Below are positions 12,570 through 23,249 of a stretch of 64,000 nucleotides of DNA, piece after piece (the stretch's first letter is position 1; each line of letters begins with the position of its first letter). The stretch spans positions 73,392,523 to 73,456,522 of the forward strand of contig OY997589.1 of assembly GCA_963921825.1 (NCBI GenBank). The letters run 5' to 3'. The DNA is from Erodium maritimum (Eukaryota; Streptophyta; Magnoliopsida; Geraniales; Geraniaceae). The notes under the pieces are model-generated. The model saw only the letters and a program-made list of their open reading frames with translations, was not told the DNA's origin and searched no databases. The translations under genes and the position numbers were made by a program.

Positions 12570-13082
12570 TTTGAATAAGGGATAATATCATAAAACTACC
12601 CTCAACTTTCAGCTATTTTCAAAAACTTACCCTCAATTTTAAAAGTTAACAAAATCGTACCTCAACTTCCATTTATGCTCAAAACAGTCAATGGCGTTAA
12701 CTTTCCGTTAACGCGTATTTGAATTGTCAGTTTTGCCCTCCTTATGTATAAGCCCTAATTACGACAAGATTCTAAACCTAATTTCGTTTGTCGGGAAGAA
12801 GAGGTTGAGACGAGTGCGTGGAAGGTGAATCGATTCTACCGGAGCTGACGAGTGGTGCTTGGAGCTTGCTGCCGGAGCTGACCATGAAAGAATGAGCCGT
12901 CGAAAGGTAAGTCTTCTTTTCCTTCTTACTCTTCTTCTTCGTCTTCATAAGAAATTTTATGAGGCTTAGTTAGGGTTTACGATTATTTGGGTTAGGGTTC
13001 ACGATTGTTTGGGTTAGGGTTTACTCGATTATTTGGGTTAGGGTATTTGTGTTACGATTATTTGAGTGTTGGTACGTGTTGA

Positions 13083-15152
13083 TGCAAAAACCTGAACCCA
13101 TTCCTCAATGAGAAGAAGAAGCTGTCAGTTTTGTGCAAGGATAAAAGATTTCCTTTTCGGTGTTATGCTAGTGCTCCTGAGCACTCGAATGTGGTGGAAA
13201 TTAAGACATGGTATCCACACATGTCTGAATGCCATATGAAGTTGAGGAATAAGAATACGTCATCAAGTTGTTTAGCTTAAAAGTTTTTCCAGCACATTAG
13301 GGATGAACCTAACATGAACGTAAAGGGCCTGAAGGGTCATATTCTAAGGGATATTGGCATCACTGTCCACAAAATGAGGTTGTATTGAGCATTGAACAAA
13401 GAGAGGACAATCATTGACGTGGATATGGAAAAACAGTACGAGGATATGTTCACTTACTGTGAAATGATCCGGAACAGCAATTCGGGGAGCAAGGCGAAGG
13501 TTGAGGTTGAGCATGCTGTTTACCTATCAAACCCATCGATGCAACCAATGTTTAAACGAGTGTACATCTGCTACAAAGCTCAAATTGACGGGTTCCTAAC
13601 TGGGTGTCGTCCAATAGTTGGGTTGGATGGCTGCCACTTGAAAGGGAGGTTCGGTGTCCAATTGCTAGCAGCTGTGGGGTTTGATGGTAATAATGGGATG
13701 TACCCGCTCGCATTTGCAGTTGTCGAGCAAGAGAACAAAAGCTCTCGGAAGTGGTTTCTTGAGGAATTCTTCGACTCATACGAGATGGATGAAGTACGCC
13801 ATTGGGTATTTATATATGACAGGCAAAAGGTAATAAAAATTTCAATTTAGCATTTCATATCTATTTAATAGTTTCAATTTAGCATTTCATATCTATCTAA
13901 TTAACAATTTCAGAATTATTTTTTCATATTTATTTAACATTTTAAATGCATTACCTCTTACATCAGTAACTAACATATGTAATTGTAGGGTTTGGTTGAA
14001 CTATTCAAGGATTGGCTACCTAATGCAGAGCATCGACACTGCATGAGGCACATGTTTTAGAACTGGTACCTCAAGTTCAAATCCGAGGAGCTTACCAAGT
14101 TGTTTTATGCATGCTCAAAGGCTAGAGCTACAACAAGGTTTGAAGAGAGAATGAAGGAACTAAGGAATGTCAACGAGGATGCTCACACATGGCTACGATC
14201 AAAAGAACCTAAAGGGCGGTGCAAAGCTTTCTTCACTAATAGAGGTAAATCCGACATCCAAACCAATAACATGTCGGAGTGTTTCAATAGGTGGATATTG
14301 GAGGGGATGGGTAAACCAATTTATGAGTTGTGTGAGTACATTAGGGGTAAATTAATGAAACTGTTTTTCAAGAGGCACAACAAGGTTAAACAGTTTAAGG
14401 GGAAAATTTGTCCCAAAATGCAGGCCATATTAGAAGGTGTGAAAGTGAAGAGTAGGAACTGTGTAGCTTCACATAGTGATGAAAACAGGTTTGAGGTGAA
14501 AGAAGGTAAATACACCAATGTAGTTGACATTAAGGAGTGGACATGTACATGCTTATATTGGCAATTGAATGGAATACCTTGTAAGCATGTTGTTAGTACC
14601 TTTATGTATCTTAGACACGAAGCTGAAGACTATGTTCACAAATACTATTTAGTTGAGACATACAAGGCCACTTACTCTACCTTTGTGAGTCATGTCCCTA
14701 GTATGGATAACTGGCCAAAGTCTTCAAGCTACCCTAAGCCTTCCCCTCCCATTGTCCACATACCTCCCGGGAGACCTAGGCAGAGGAGGATCAAGTCCGT
14801 AGCTGAAAAATTAATTGATCCTACAAGGGAAAGTAAGAAAGGTACTCCCATGACATGTTCGATATGTGGTCATGTTGGCCACAACAAGCGATCATGCTCA
14901 TCTAAGGATCATGGGGAGTCTACAACCCAGAGAAAGCAAAGAATTGGTAAAGGGAAAGCTGCATCTGCAAATGGGAAGAAGGGGACCAGATCTGAGTTCC
15001 ATAGGACAGAGGAAGAAAGGGATGTTATAATGGAACTCAGAAGGAAGGCTGTTGCAGCCAGATTAAGCAAGGGCAGGAAAAAAGAATGCACCCCAACAGA
15101 GATTGAAGCAAAAAGGTTAGCTGCTGAAGCTAAGCTGCGAGCGAGGAAATAG
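13083..15152 (+). pseudogene. MURA-type Mutator transposase, decayed
   Basis: Conserved parts appear in the usual order: an N-terminal Cys/His region (RFPFRCYASAPEHSNVV, WYPHMSECHMK), the MULE catalytic core (IVGLDGCHLKGRFG with the first Asp, IYDRQKGLVELF with the second, HRHCMRHMF, NNMSECFNRW with the Glu), a SWIM zinc finger (WTCTCLYWQLNGIPCKHVV) and a CCHC knuckle (CSICGHVGHNKRSC). A 159-bp intron (13830-13988) joins YDRQK to GLVEL in phase. Nonsense codons lie at 13278 (TAA), 13386 (TGA) and 14058 (TAG). The TAG at 15150 is followed by more similar sequence, including an Arg/Gly-rich tail near 15470-15520. The product would bind the TIRs and cut and join DNA in the nucleus. The true start was not identified. 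Confidence 0.9.
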
Positions 15153-16148
15153 CCAATAGAAGCTTCAGCCTCTCAAGAACAACCTACAAAGAGGCCAAAG
15201 GTTACCCCAAGTGATGCATCTTCAGTGCCTGCAACACCACCTGTGGGACCTCAAATTGGACTAGCAAAAAGAGAATTAAACATGATGAGAAGGCAAACTC
15301 AGGTATGACCTATAATTTTATTTGGGAATCAATTCATTTCATATTGATACAGTTTCAAGAAACTACTAACATACTTACATTATTTATGTATAGTCCATTT
15401 GTAACTCTCCAAGGTGAAGGAGCAGCAAGATTCATAGAGGCAGGATGATTTATCAGGCCACCAACACAGAGAGGTCGAGGAAGTGGAAGGAGAGGGAGAG
15501 GAAGAGCTGCTGGTAGATCTACTTTGAGTCAAGATTCTGCCTTTACTCCACCAACTGCTAACAGCCAGCCTTGAAGACAGTAACTAGGGCTTTGTTTTTT
15601 GTGTTGCACATGCAAATACTTTTGGCTTTTTTGTAATTAAATGTGCAAAGTGTGTGGTCATGACTAGTTGGTGGGAGACAAGGAATCTACTTTCCAGCTA
15701 TTTTTGTTTGGGAACCAACTTGTATGGATTAAGTACCTAACTTTCATATTAGTAGGTACAACTATAATTTTGTGAATGAAGGATTTGTAGCAGGGTTTGG
15801 TGTTAATTGTTGATGTGCTGTTGAATTTTGGATTTGTAGCAGGTTATTAAACAAGTAAAACCAAATTGTTCATGGCAAAATTTTCATATCCAAATGTTAC
15901 ACAACACAATAGAATGCATAACACAAAAGTATTCATGATCCCTACAACAATTAAAATCTTCATCAAAAGGATGCCAACAACAGAAATGAAACAAACTTCC
16001 TTAACACCTTCATGAAAACCCATTTCACATATTCCTTACACAACAAGGTCTTGCCATATTCAACATTACATGTTCTTCATCTAATCTAACAACTTCCCCT
16101 ATTACAAAACCATAAAATGATCACTACAACAATTAACACGAAAATCAA

Positions 16149-16983
16149 TTAATGGATAACATCCCTTTTGGCATCAACCTCTATTGGCATCTTCATTACC
16201 ATCTCTTCAAGACTTGTTTTCTGCTCCAACAAATTCTGGTTATCATCTTCCCACAGTTTAATTTGATCATACAATTGTGGCAAAAGCTTCCTCCCATAAA
16301 CACATGTGTCTTTACCGATCCAACGAAAGTTTTTGCATTTTGATCCACTCTAAAGCAATAACATATAACAGAGGATTAAAGTTAGAGGTGGTTTGAAGTG
16401 TAACTTTATGAAGTTAAAGAATAATTTAAGCACCCACATTTAATTTAAATACACAATAATTTACTGGTTTCAGTTACATACTTATTTCACAAATTTATTA
16501 TCTACAATTTAAAACCTTTCTAACCTTAATTATGTGAAATTCCCAAATTCAAACACAAATTTAGTTAACTGCCCAAACAAACCCTAATTTTATGCAATCC
16601 CCATATTAAAAACCCTAATTTGTGAAATCCCCGATTTTCAAACCCTAATTTCTGAAATCCCCAATTTCCAAACCCTAAATTCTGAAATCCCCAATTTCCA
16701 AACCCAAAACGAAGCTTCTGCAATAAATCCCTAATTCAATCCCTAAACCGAGCAACCATGTAATAAATCCCTACTTACAACCATAGTTTCAGCAACTATC
16801 ACATCCCGAAACTGCAAATTCCAAGCTTCAAACAGAAATTACACATGTGAAGCAAAATACACTTACCCCAAAGTTCCCACAACCAACAAATCTCCTTTCA
16901 GGGTTTGTCCTCGTCGTTGATGTTCGTATAGGTGTAGGTAACCCACAGTAGCACACCATTTCTGTGTCAGGTTTCGAATCCAT
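16149..16983 (-). CDS. GRF-type zinc-finger protein carried by the MULE
   Basis: Two exons fit exactly. Exon 1 (16983-16867, 39 codons) starts MDSKPDTEMVCYCGLPTP and ends before a GTAAGT donor. Exon 2 (16349-16149) follows a TTTAG acceptor in phase 0 and ends with TAA, for a total of 105 residues. The join rebuilds a GRF zinc finger: CYCG, then NPERRFVGCGNFG, then CKNFRWIG (Cys 11, 13, 35 and 44, followed by the FRW signature). A Leu/Gln-rich, probably coiled-coil tail follows (LYDQIKLWEDDNQNLLEQ). GRF fingers bind nucleic acids, and plant genomes hold many small GRF proteins of unknown role. Here the gene sits inside the TIRs, convergent with the transposase, as mudrB does in maize MuDR, but it is not a mudrB homologue by eye. 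No disrupting change is visible. Confidence 0.75.
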
Positions 16984-17383
16984 CTCTTACACACCCCACA
17001 ACTTCACACTTTTCCCATTGCAGAAGATGTGGCCACGACCAACAAATACTCCTTCGATTTCTTCTCCTCTGTCGCCCTTCTCCTTCAACTTCTTCTCCTT
17101 CAACTACAAAGCTCCCAAACACATAAAAAACACGCGGACTTCAAAGCTTCCAAACACTTAACCACTTCGGAAACAAATTCAGGGGCATTATTGCCATTTA
17201 CAAAATATATGTGTCACGTGAAACTCACGTGTTATGTTTTTCTGTTAAAAAGTTAACGACGTTGACTGTTTTGAGCATAAATGGAAGTTAAGGTACGATT
17301 TTGTTAACTTTTAAAGTTGAGGGTAAGTTTTTTAAAACAGTTGAAAGTTGAGGGTAATTTTATGATATTATCCCTTTGAATAA

Positions 17384-19526
17384 CTATGAATAATAAACAT
17401 CACATAAAAGAAGAAATTCATGCCTTTTGGGAATAATAAGACTATAAAAACTCCAACACTCATAAAGAAAGAACGTATAATTTCTAGGATGATAGAATCT
17501 TTCAACCAATAACTAAAAGTATCAATCAAGATTTCCATATGGATAGGGTATGGTATAAGTACGTCTGACCCAAACATTTAATGGGACCATTCGTACTCTA
17601 AAAAGGGAAATATTATCTGTACTTGTCGTAAATTAAGGGATTTTGTCATTTCTTTCCCTTCTAAAGAAGATACTAATTCAAGAAAATGTGAATTTATGCA
17701 ATATCCAAAAATCCCTCTGATATCTTTTGAGAATAAAAATTATTATTGTGCCACGTTCAATAGCTTGTTATTCTTTCAAAAGAAAAGGCATGGAGTTTGT
17801 GAATTGAATTGGGTAATTATATAAAGGTAGTTTCGGTGATCCTATAGTTCAAGCCTAATTCAAATCGAGGTTGCCTCAATAGCACAAAATTGAGCCGGAC
17901 ATTAAGGTCAAGATAAGTATTTCGTGGAAAATGTCTTTTATAGTAGAGTTGGAAACGAAAATCTTCTCTGATGTGCAAAAGACTATGTGAGCTAGACTTA
18001 TGGCATGGGAAGGAAACTTCCTTTCCTCAATCCTTGTTTTAGTCTCAGTAAACCAAGTTCAGTGATCCAATCAGCCAAAATCGGACAGAAGAAATTCTAA
18101 CTCGAAGGATTATCTCAATTCTCATGAAAAGGAAGCATATGATTCATAATACAGTGAATCTAGCGTGAAATCCAACTAGAAGGGAAGACACTAGGTTTGT
18201 GAAATCTAACTCCGTATCAATCAAGTCGAAAGAGAGGAAAGAAGGTTTGAAGTATTTTCCTTCTCTCTCGACTTATCTTAGATAGGAGATTTATCACAGT
18301 TGGTCTTACGTCAACGTCATAGGAAAAAAAGATAGATAGTTTGTAAGAAAGACAACGAAGTTGATGGTACCTCCTATACTTCCATTACCTAGCCAAGAGT
18401 TGAGGCTTGAGGCTTGTATATGAATTAGTTGAGTTGATAAATTAGTTCCGATCCAGAACCTTAATAACCTTACCTTTCTTTTTAGTAGCTACTGAATCAA
18501 GGGACTCGTGATAAAGGAGCTTTCTATAGCTCATGTTGTTAGCATTACGGTATGATTTGATTTCAAACGGTAATGCATCGCGCACGACCGACTATTGTTC
18601 AACAAAAAATATTCTCGGCACCGCCCCATTTCAGGAACTTACTGAAAATCTATGCGTAAGATACCACGTGTATGATGTTCGTACAACAGTATCCATAACC
18701 TCTTTTGTGGGCTTCATAGCTAGACGTAATATATTTGGTTAAGGGGAACCCTTCGCGTAAATTGCTTTGAATGGGTAATCATTTGCCCTTGTGAATCCGA
18801 CATTAATCCATTCATATCTATTAATCAGTGTACTTGAGAGGCACTGTCTCTTGGTTCTCGAAAAGTACATCACATGTATTTGGGTGAAAGGGGTCGGTGG
18901 TTATGAAATTTGGTTTCATTTCTCGTCACAAATACTCACGTGTATCATACCATATCTCGATGGAATGGCGTAATTTTTCAGCCATGTGTACGTTCCTATG
19001 ATGATAGTTTTTTTTTTCAAAAGAAAAATTAGTTGTTCAACGTCATAGAATACCTATCCCTTAAAAGGTATCGTTAAAATATTACAAATACCGAATGAAA
19101 TGGATGTAGGGGTGACTTGCTAGAAACTCAGGGTCTCTACTTAGTCCAATATGTGTGATATATATGTCATTCTGAAGTAATCTATAAATTAACTAATAAG
19201 CCGTTTAATAATATCCATGTCGATTACTTGATTATGAAAGACTAGATTGCCCGTTCTGTCATAAGCACCTCCATATTCCATTGAGCAGCATTCCAGAATA
19301 AATTTGAGTCAATGATTGAAAAATTCGTTTTCTTGACTTTGATTGAGTAGCATAGAAGTAACTACGATTCGAGTTGAATCAGAAATACCCGAATATGCGC
19401 AAGGGTCATAGACTTACTCGGTTTAGATATCGTGGGAAGAGACTTGGTAAAATCCTTATTTACAAGATAGCATATATCTATTAATCATGTCAATTGTTTA
19501 CAAGATTACTACTTCAATAAGCTCTG
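17384..19526. other. Intergenic DNA, no gene recognised
   Basis: Open frames here are at most about 70 codons, without domains or codon structure. The text is moderately A+T-rich and not obviously repetitive. It continues the sequence that ends at 12569, which the MULE interrupted, and ends where the LINE at 19542-21880 inserted. An origin from organellar DNA crossed my mind from its texture, but I recognise no organellar gene in it. Confidence 0.4.
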
Positions 19527-19541
19527 CGCACTCACATAGTT

Positions 19542-21880
19542 TTTTTTTGAAACGGGTAACCGGGGAAGTGCATTAATGAAAATAAAAAACCATAAAGGGT
19601 AGAGCGTAACCGCCCTGGGTTCTAGATATGTTTCTAGGCCGACCGTGGCAAGCCCAGCGCTCATGGACCCATAAAAATAGCCTACTTGATATCGTAGACA
19701 ATACTTCAGGACATCCTCTTACCAACGTCCCAAAACAACGAGACATAAAGAAAAATTTTCAAACCAAAACATAATATAAACAGTTCCAGCAAAAATCAGA
19801 ATAATAGAAGAACGACCAAAAGTAGAGAGCTGTGAATGCGGGCTTCTCGAGACCTCCCATCACTGGCTGTCCCGGGTCTGTGGGTATAGGCCAGTAGCGG
19901 CCAGACCCACCCCCGCCAGGTCTTCTCATTCCTGCATAGGAGGCTACCCTGCCTCCGCTTGAGTCATCTGGTCCTTCTCGACCTTGTCTGGCTTATACTC
20001 TCTTGGTGTGGGGCCCGACAGCTCCAAAGGTTTCTTTGACCCGGGAGCTCTAGCATACAATTGCCCGCTCCTCGTTTTCATGTTTGTCTTCATTAAATTT
20101 GCTCTGATGGGACCTGCATTTCCAGACAGAACTTGGGGATCTTTCTCCTTCCGAGCTTGTAAACCTAGGACATCTGCATATCTGTCCGGGCAAAGAGCAC
20201 CCCCAACATTGTGGACGTTAGCCAGGTTGTCAGGCTTTGTGAAACCCGGCGGCGCCCCATATGCTCTCGGGGATCCTCCCTGCAAAGTGTTGATTGTCCC
20301 TCCCGGGGCAGTCTTAGCCAAGTTGTCAGACTTCGGGTGATAGTCCTCCCTTGTAGAGACCTCCTAGGGTCTCGTGACTGGTGATGCTATAAGGGATTCG
20401 CTTCCTCCCAGGAGTTCCTCCCTGGATCTACCAAACGGGTTCAAGGAGAGCCTTGTTAGTAGGTCATCAACTCCCGCTTCCTCGATGTGTCTTGGGGGAT
20501 GCCAGACCTTTTTCAGCAGACGATCCACATCCAACTGTCGTGGTACCTGTATGGAATTATCATAACGGGCCTCCTCTCGCACAATCCCCGGTAGTTGAGC
20601 CGTACATCCAGATAATTGATGTGTCAGCCGACCACACCGACGACAAAATTCCGACAGCCTCTCATATTGCAGCTCAATCAGCGAGGATTGGGTGTTACCA
20701 GGGAAACGGAGACGAAGACGTCTCCTTAACGAATGGTTCACCTTCAATCTGACCCTCATCCACAAGAAATGGTTCTCTCGCCTAATAAACGGTAAAAGGG
20801 TCCAAAATTACCTAGGTGCCCATGGAGTAGGCTACTAGGTCGCGGAAACTTGGGGTCCGGGCACCCCCCGGGACGTTCATAGCCCGAATCTCAATCTCTA
20901 TATGGTTGAAGGCGATGTCAGTGGCTTGCATGTAGGGTCGGAGGGGCTCCAGTAGCATCAGAAACCCTTTGAAAACCCACGGCCCCCGGTGGCGGATGTC
21001 CTCCATAATCGCCTGAGACGGGAAATGGAACCTGATGACCTCCGGAGATAGGAATTTGACCTAGATGCCGTCCACCTTCCATTTCTGTAGCATCAGTCCG
21101 CAGATCGCGTTCTGGTTGTATGTTTTTCCCCCGGCGATCCGTCTTGCCAGCGAATACAAGTATTTACCATTTTTGGCCGCCGAGATGGCCTCGATTGGAA
21201 CAATCAGTTCCTCGTCTTCATCCTCCCGATCCGGTACCGGAGTTATACGTTTCGGAGGGGTCCCACCCTATCGAGGAGCGGATCTGGTGATAGTCGAAAA
21301 CCGACCCGACGAGTTTGAGTCGTGCATGCCCAGTGGATGATACCTCGGGAAGGATGTCGGGGGAGGGATGCCACTGAGGGGATCGATGTGGTCGCGTCGG
21401 TGGGATAAGTTGCGGCCGATCTCTGCATGCGGCAGGCGATGGGCCATCCATTTCAGGGTCTGTGGCTTTCTCCGGTGGCTGGGGCTCGTAGGGGACAATC
21501 GCACCCGTATTTGACGATGGCGGCTTGTCCTTCGGCGACGGGTTTGTGGTGCAGTGGGGAGCTGGATGTCGGGCGGCTGAGCGGTGGACTAGATGTCGTC
21601 CGGAGCCGGGAAGGCGACGTCGGGAAGGAATCATGGAGGACGCGACTTCTCATCGTCGGGATGGTGTGGCTGGGATTGGGTGGATTCCATAGAAATGGAT
21701 CAGAAATGGATACTGATGCTTGGAAAAGGCGAGCAGACGGAGGATGCACGCGGTGGTGAGGTTGCAGGGTGTAGAGGTGACCGGAATGGTGGAGGTCGGG
21801 GGAGGTGGGCGGCGGAAATGGAGAAACCATAGCAGGGTGGTGTGTGCAACCCAACGGGTTCTTTAGAGCGATTTTAGATC
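19542..21880 (-). mobile_element. ORF1-only LINE (L1-type) with 15-bp TSD
   Basis: The 2.34-kb insertion is flanked by a perfect 15-bp repeat CGCACTCACATAGTT (19527-19541 and 21881-21895). The low-coordinate end carries a T-run, the poly(A) tail on the minus strand. Minus-strand coding similarity is only to ORF1 (DUF4283 plus CCHC knuckle); no endonuclease or reverse transcriptase is found. Variable 10-20 bp TSDs and a tail show target-primed reverse transcription. Because TSD, tail and ORF1 5' region are all present, the missing ORF2 looks like an internal loss in the source RNA rather than later erosion. Confidence 0.85.
19944..21854 (-). pseudogene. LINE ORF1 (DUF4283 and CCHC), decayed
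   Basis: In transcription order there is a Pro/Ser-rich N-terminus (about 21850-21250), a DUF4283-like region (21215-20812: LYSLARRIAGGKTYNQNAIC, IRHRGPWVFKGFLMLLEPL), a knuckle region (about 20660-20600: FCRRCGRLTHQLSGC, where the knuckle His is kept) and a Gly/Pro/Lys-rich tail ending near 19944. The frame is broken by at least a few stops and shifts, for example an in-frame TAG at the position after KVDGI and others between 20812 and 20765. The intact protein would be an RNA-binding chaperone of the LINE ribonucleoprotein. Confidence 0.75.
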
Positions 21881-21895
21881 CGCACTCACATAGTT

Positions 21896-22300
21896 AGTTT
21901 AAAGCTCCTTGCTAGATTGTGTTATGGGTTAGAGGAAAGGAAAAGGTGAGTGAGGGTAATTGTGACTTTTCGCGCGAGTAAGTAAGCACGTGAGGGGCAC
22001 ATGCTTCTGTTTCCGTCCATTTTCTAACGTCGTCAAGCCTTGGGTACTAAAGTGACTGAAAATGCGATTTTAGAGTATTGAGGTGCCACTAAAAAAATGA
22101 TAATTAGGACATTAAGGTAAAAATTATCCTTGTTTTAGCCTCTATTTTTCAATACCAGAAGATTTAAAAGGTTGAAAAGACTTTTTCAACGTGTTATATG
22201 TTATCTAAATCGACCTCGGTATATTTATGGATATAAAGATTATAACATCATAATATGGGTGGGACCACATTGCAGAATTCTACTAGAAAGGAGTAAAAGT
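21896..22300. other. Intergenic segment upstream of the Cys-rich gene
   Basis: There is no open frame of note. The segment follows the LINE target-site repeat directly. It has no TIR or tandem repeat I can see, and ends at the duplicated promoter block at 22307. Confidence 0.4.
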
Positions 22301-22306
22301 AGTAGA

Positions 22307-22409
22307 GAGATATTGTAGGGAAATCAAAACCGAAGATGATTGAAGACGATTCAGTAAAAAGAGCAAAGAGATATTACGGGGAAATCCAAACAGAAAATGA
22401 CTTGAAGAC
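22307..22409 (+). promoter_or_regulatory. Duplicated 42-bp upstream block of the Cys-rich gene
   Basis: Two direct copies of a block starting GAGATATT(G/A)(T/C)(A/G)GGGAAATC and ending TTGAAGAC lie at 22307-22348 and 22368-22409, spaced 61 bp apart. A TATA-like CATAAATACC follows at about 22411-22420, some 55 bp before the start codon at 22474. The arrangement looks like a duplicated proximal promoter element; no known binding motif is claimed. Confidence 0.5.
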
Positions 22410-22473
22410 CCATAAATACCATCCACTCCCTAGTTTTTACTTCACTTACCAAATTAAGTCTCATTAGCTCAAA

Positions 22474-22899
22474 ATGGCTGCACATTTGCTCTTTTTTACA
22501 TGCATTTTGGCTACCACATCTGCTGCTACGGCTGTTCGAGGTCATGTCAAACCATCAGCGCCGGAACTGGCACCTGTCGTAACGCCTGCTCAGGCACATA
22601 TCCTAAGGCGACAATCTGTTGATCTTTGTAATAAAACTTGTCAACAATCATGTGACGATGAGTTTACAGCCGTTATGGCTGGTAATGAACTGTCCGGGGC
22701 AAGGCCTGCTCAGGCACATATCCTAACCCGACATTCGTTCGATATTTGTTTTAAATTTTGTGTAGAGTCATGTGACGATGGGTTTATGGGGCCAACGGCT
22801 GAAAATGCACCGACGGCGACGTCCGGGGCAACGCTTGATCGTGTACACATTTGTGTCTTTTTTCTTTTCTTTTTGGGTCAACTAGTCGTGATTTGGTAG
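22474..22899 (+). CDS. Small secreted protein with tandem Cys-rich repeats
   Basis: This is a single-exon frame of 141 residues. Residues 1-20 (MAAHLLFFTCILATTSAATA) form a clear signal peptide. Two repeats follow: residues 37-76 and 77-119 both read PAQAHIL-R-S-D-C-x3-C-x3-SCDD-F, with cysteines at 52, 56, 60 and 92, 96, 100. A third repeat begins at about 120 (LDRVHIC) but passes into a hydrophobic end (FFLFFLGQLVVIW), so the third unit looks truncated or frame-changed. The repeats are also visible at DNA level (CCTGCTCAGGCACATATCCT occurs twice). There is a TATA-like box and a duplicated upstream block. I do not recognise the family; the odd Cys count per repeat differs from alpha-hairpinins (two CX3C pairs). 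A secreted peptide precursor is plausible but unproven. Confidence 0.6.
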   Translation: MAAHLLFFTCILATTSAATAVRGHVKPSAPELAPVVTPAQAHILRRQSVDLCNKTCQQSCDDEFTAVMAGNELSGARPAQAHILTRHSFDICFKFCVESCDDGFMGPTAENAPTATSGATLDRVHICVFFLFFLGQLVVIW

Positions 22900-23249
22900 T
22901 CCTTTCTTTAGCTTCAAATAGTATGTATGGTCCGAATTGACAAGCTGCAATGACTTTTTTTTGTATTTCATTTCCCATTTCTAGAAGGAATTAGTGGTCA
23001 TGGTAACAGAAGACTAGAAGATTTTGTTGTTGTTTGGTTTATTTGGTATATGAAAATGACATTAAGGTTCATGATTGATTAAGGTTCCAGTGTGTCCTCG
23101 GTGATGAAGCTTCGTCAAGCTCTCTCTCAGCAATATGTCATCCTCCGACCGGTTGGCATACATGATATGTACTGACTTATTCGAGTTGAATAAGATGGAT
23201 TGCGAGTCACGCGTCGTAGCGCGCGTTTTGTAGTGGGTTGGCATTACGA

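Larger units (their letters stand above)
12579..17374 (+). mobile_element. MULE with MURA and GRF zinc-finger genes, 9-bp TSD
   Basis: The 4.8-kb element is bounded by the perfect 9-bp duplication TTTGAATAA (12570-12578 and 17375-17383). Its ends are long terminal inverted repeats beginning GGGATAATATCATAAAA and staying similar for about 140 bp, through GTTAACAAAATCGTACCT and TATGCTCAAAACAGTCAA. Inside are a plus-strand MURA-type transposase (about 13083-15152) and a minus-strand GRF zinc-finger gene (16149-16983), transcribed toward each other. Long TIRs, TSD length and transposase agree on a Mutator-like element. The transposase has several nonsense codons, so the copy is not autonomous now. 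Confidence 0.93.

Noticed and set aside
17384-19526. Possible organellar DNA insertion
   Set aside because: Texture only; no organellar gene or tRNA recognised. An organelle-genome alignment would decide.
22474-22899. Alpha-hairpinin or defensin assignment for the Cys-rich protein
   Set aside because: Three cysteines per repeat as CX3CX3C do not fit the paired CX3C of hairpinins or the eight-Cys defensin pattern.
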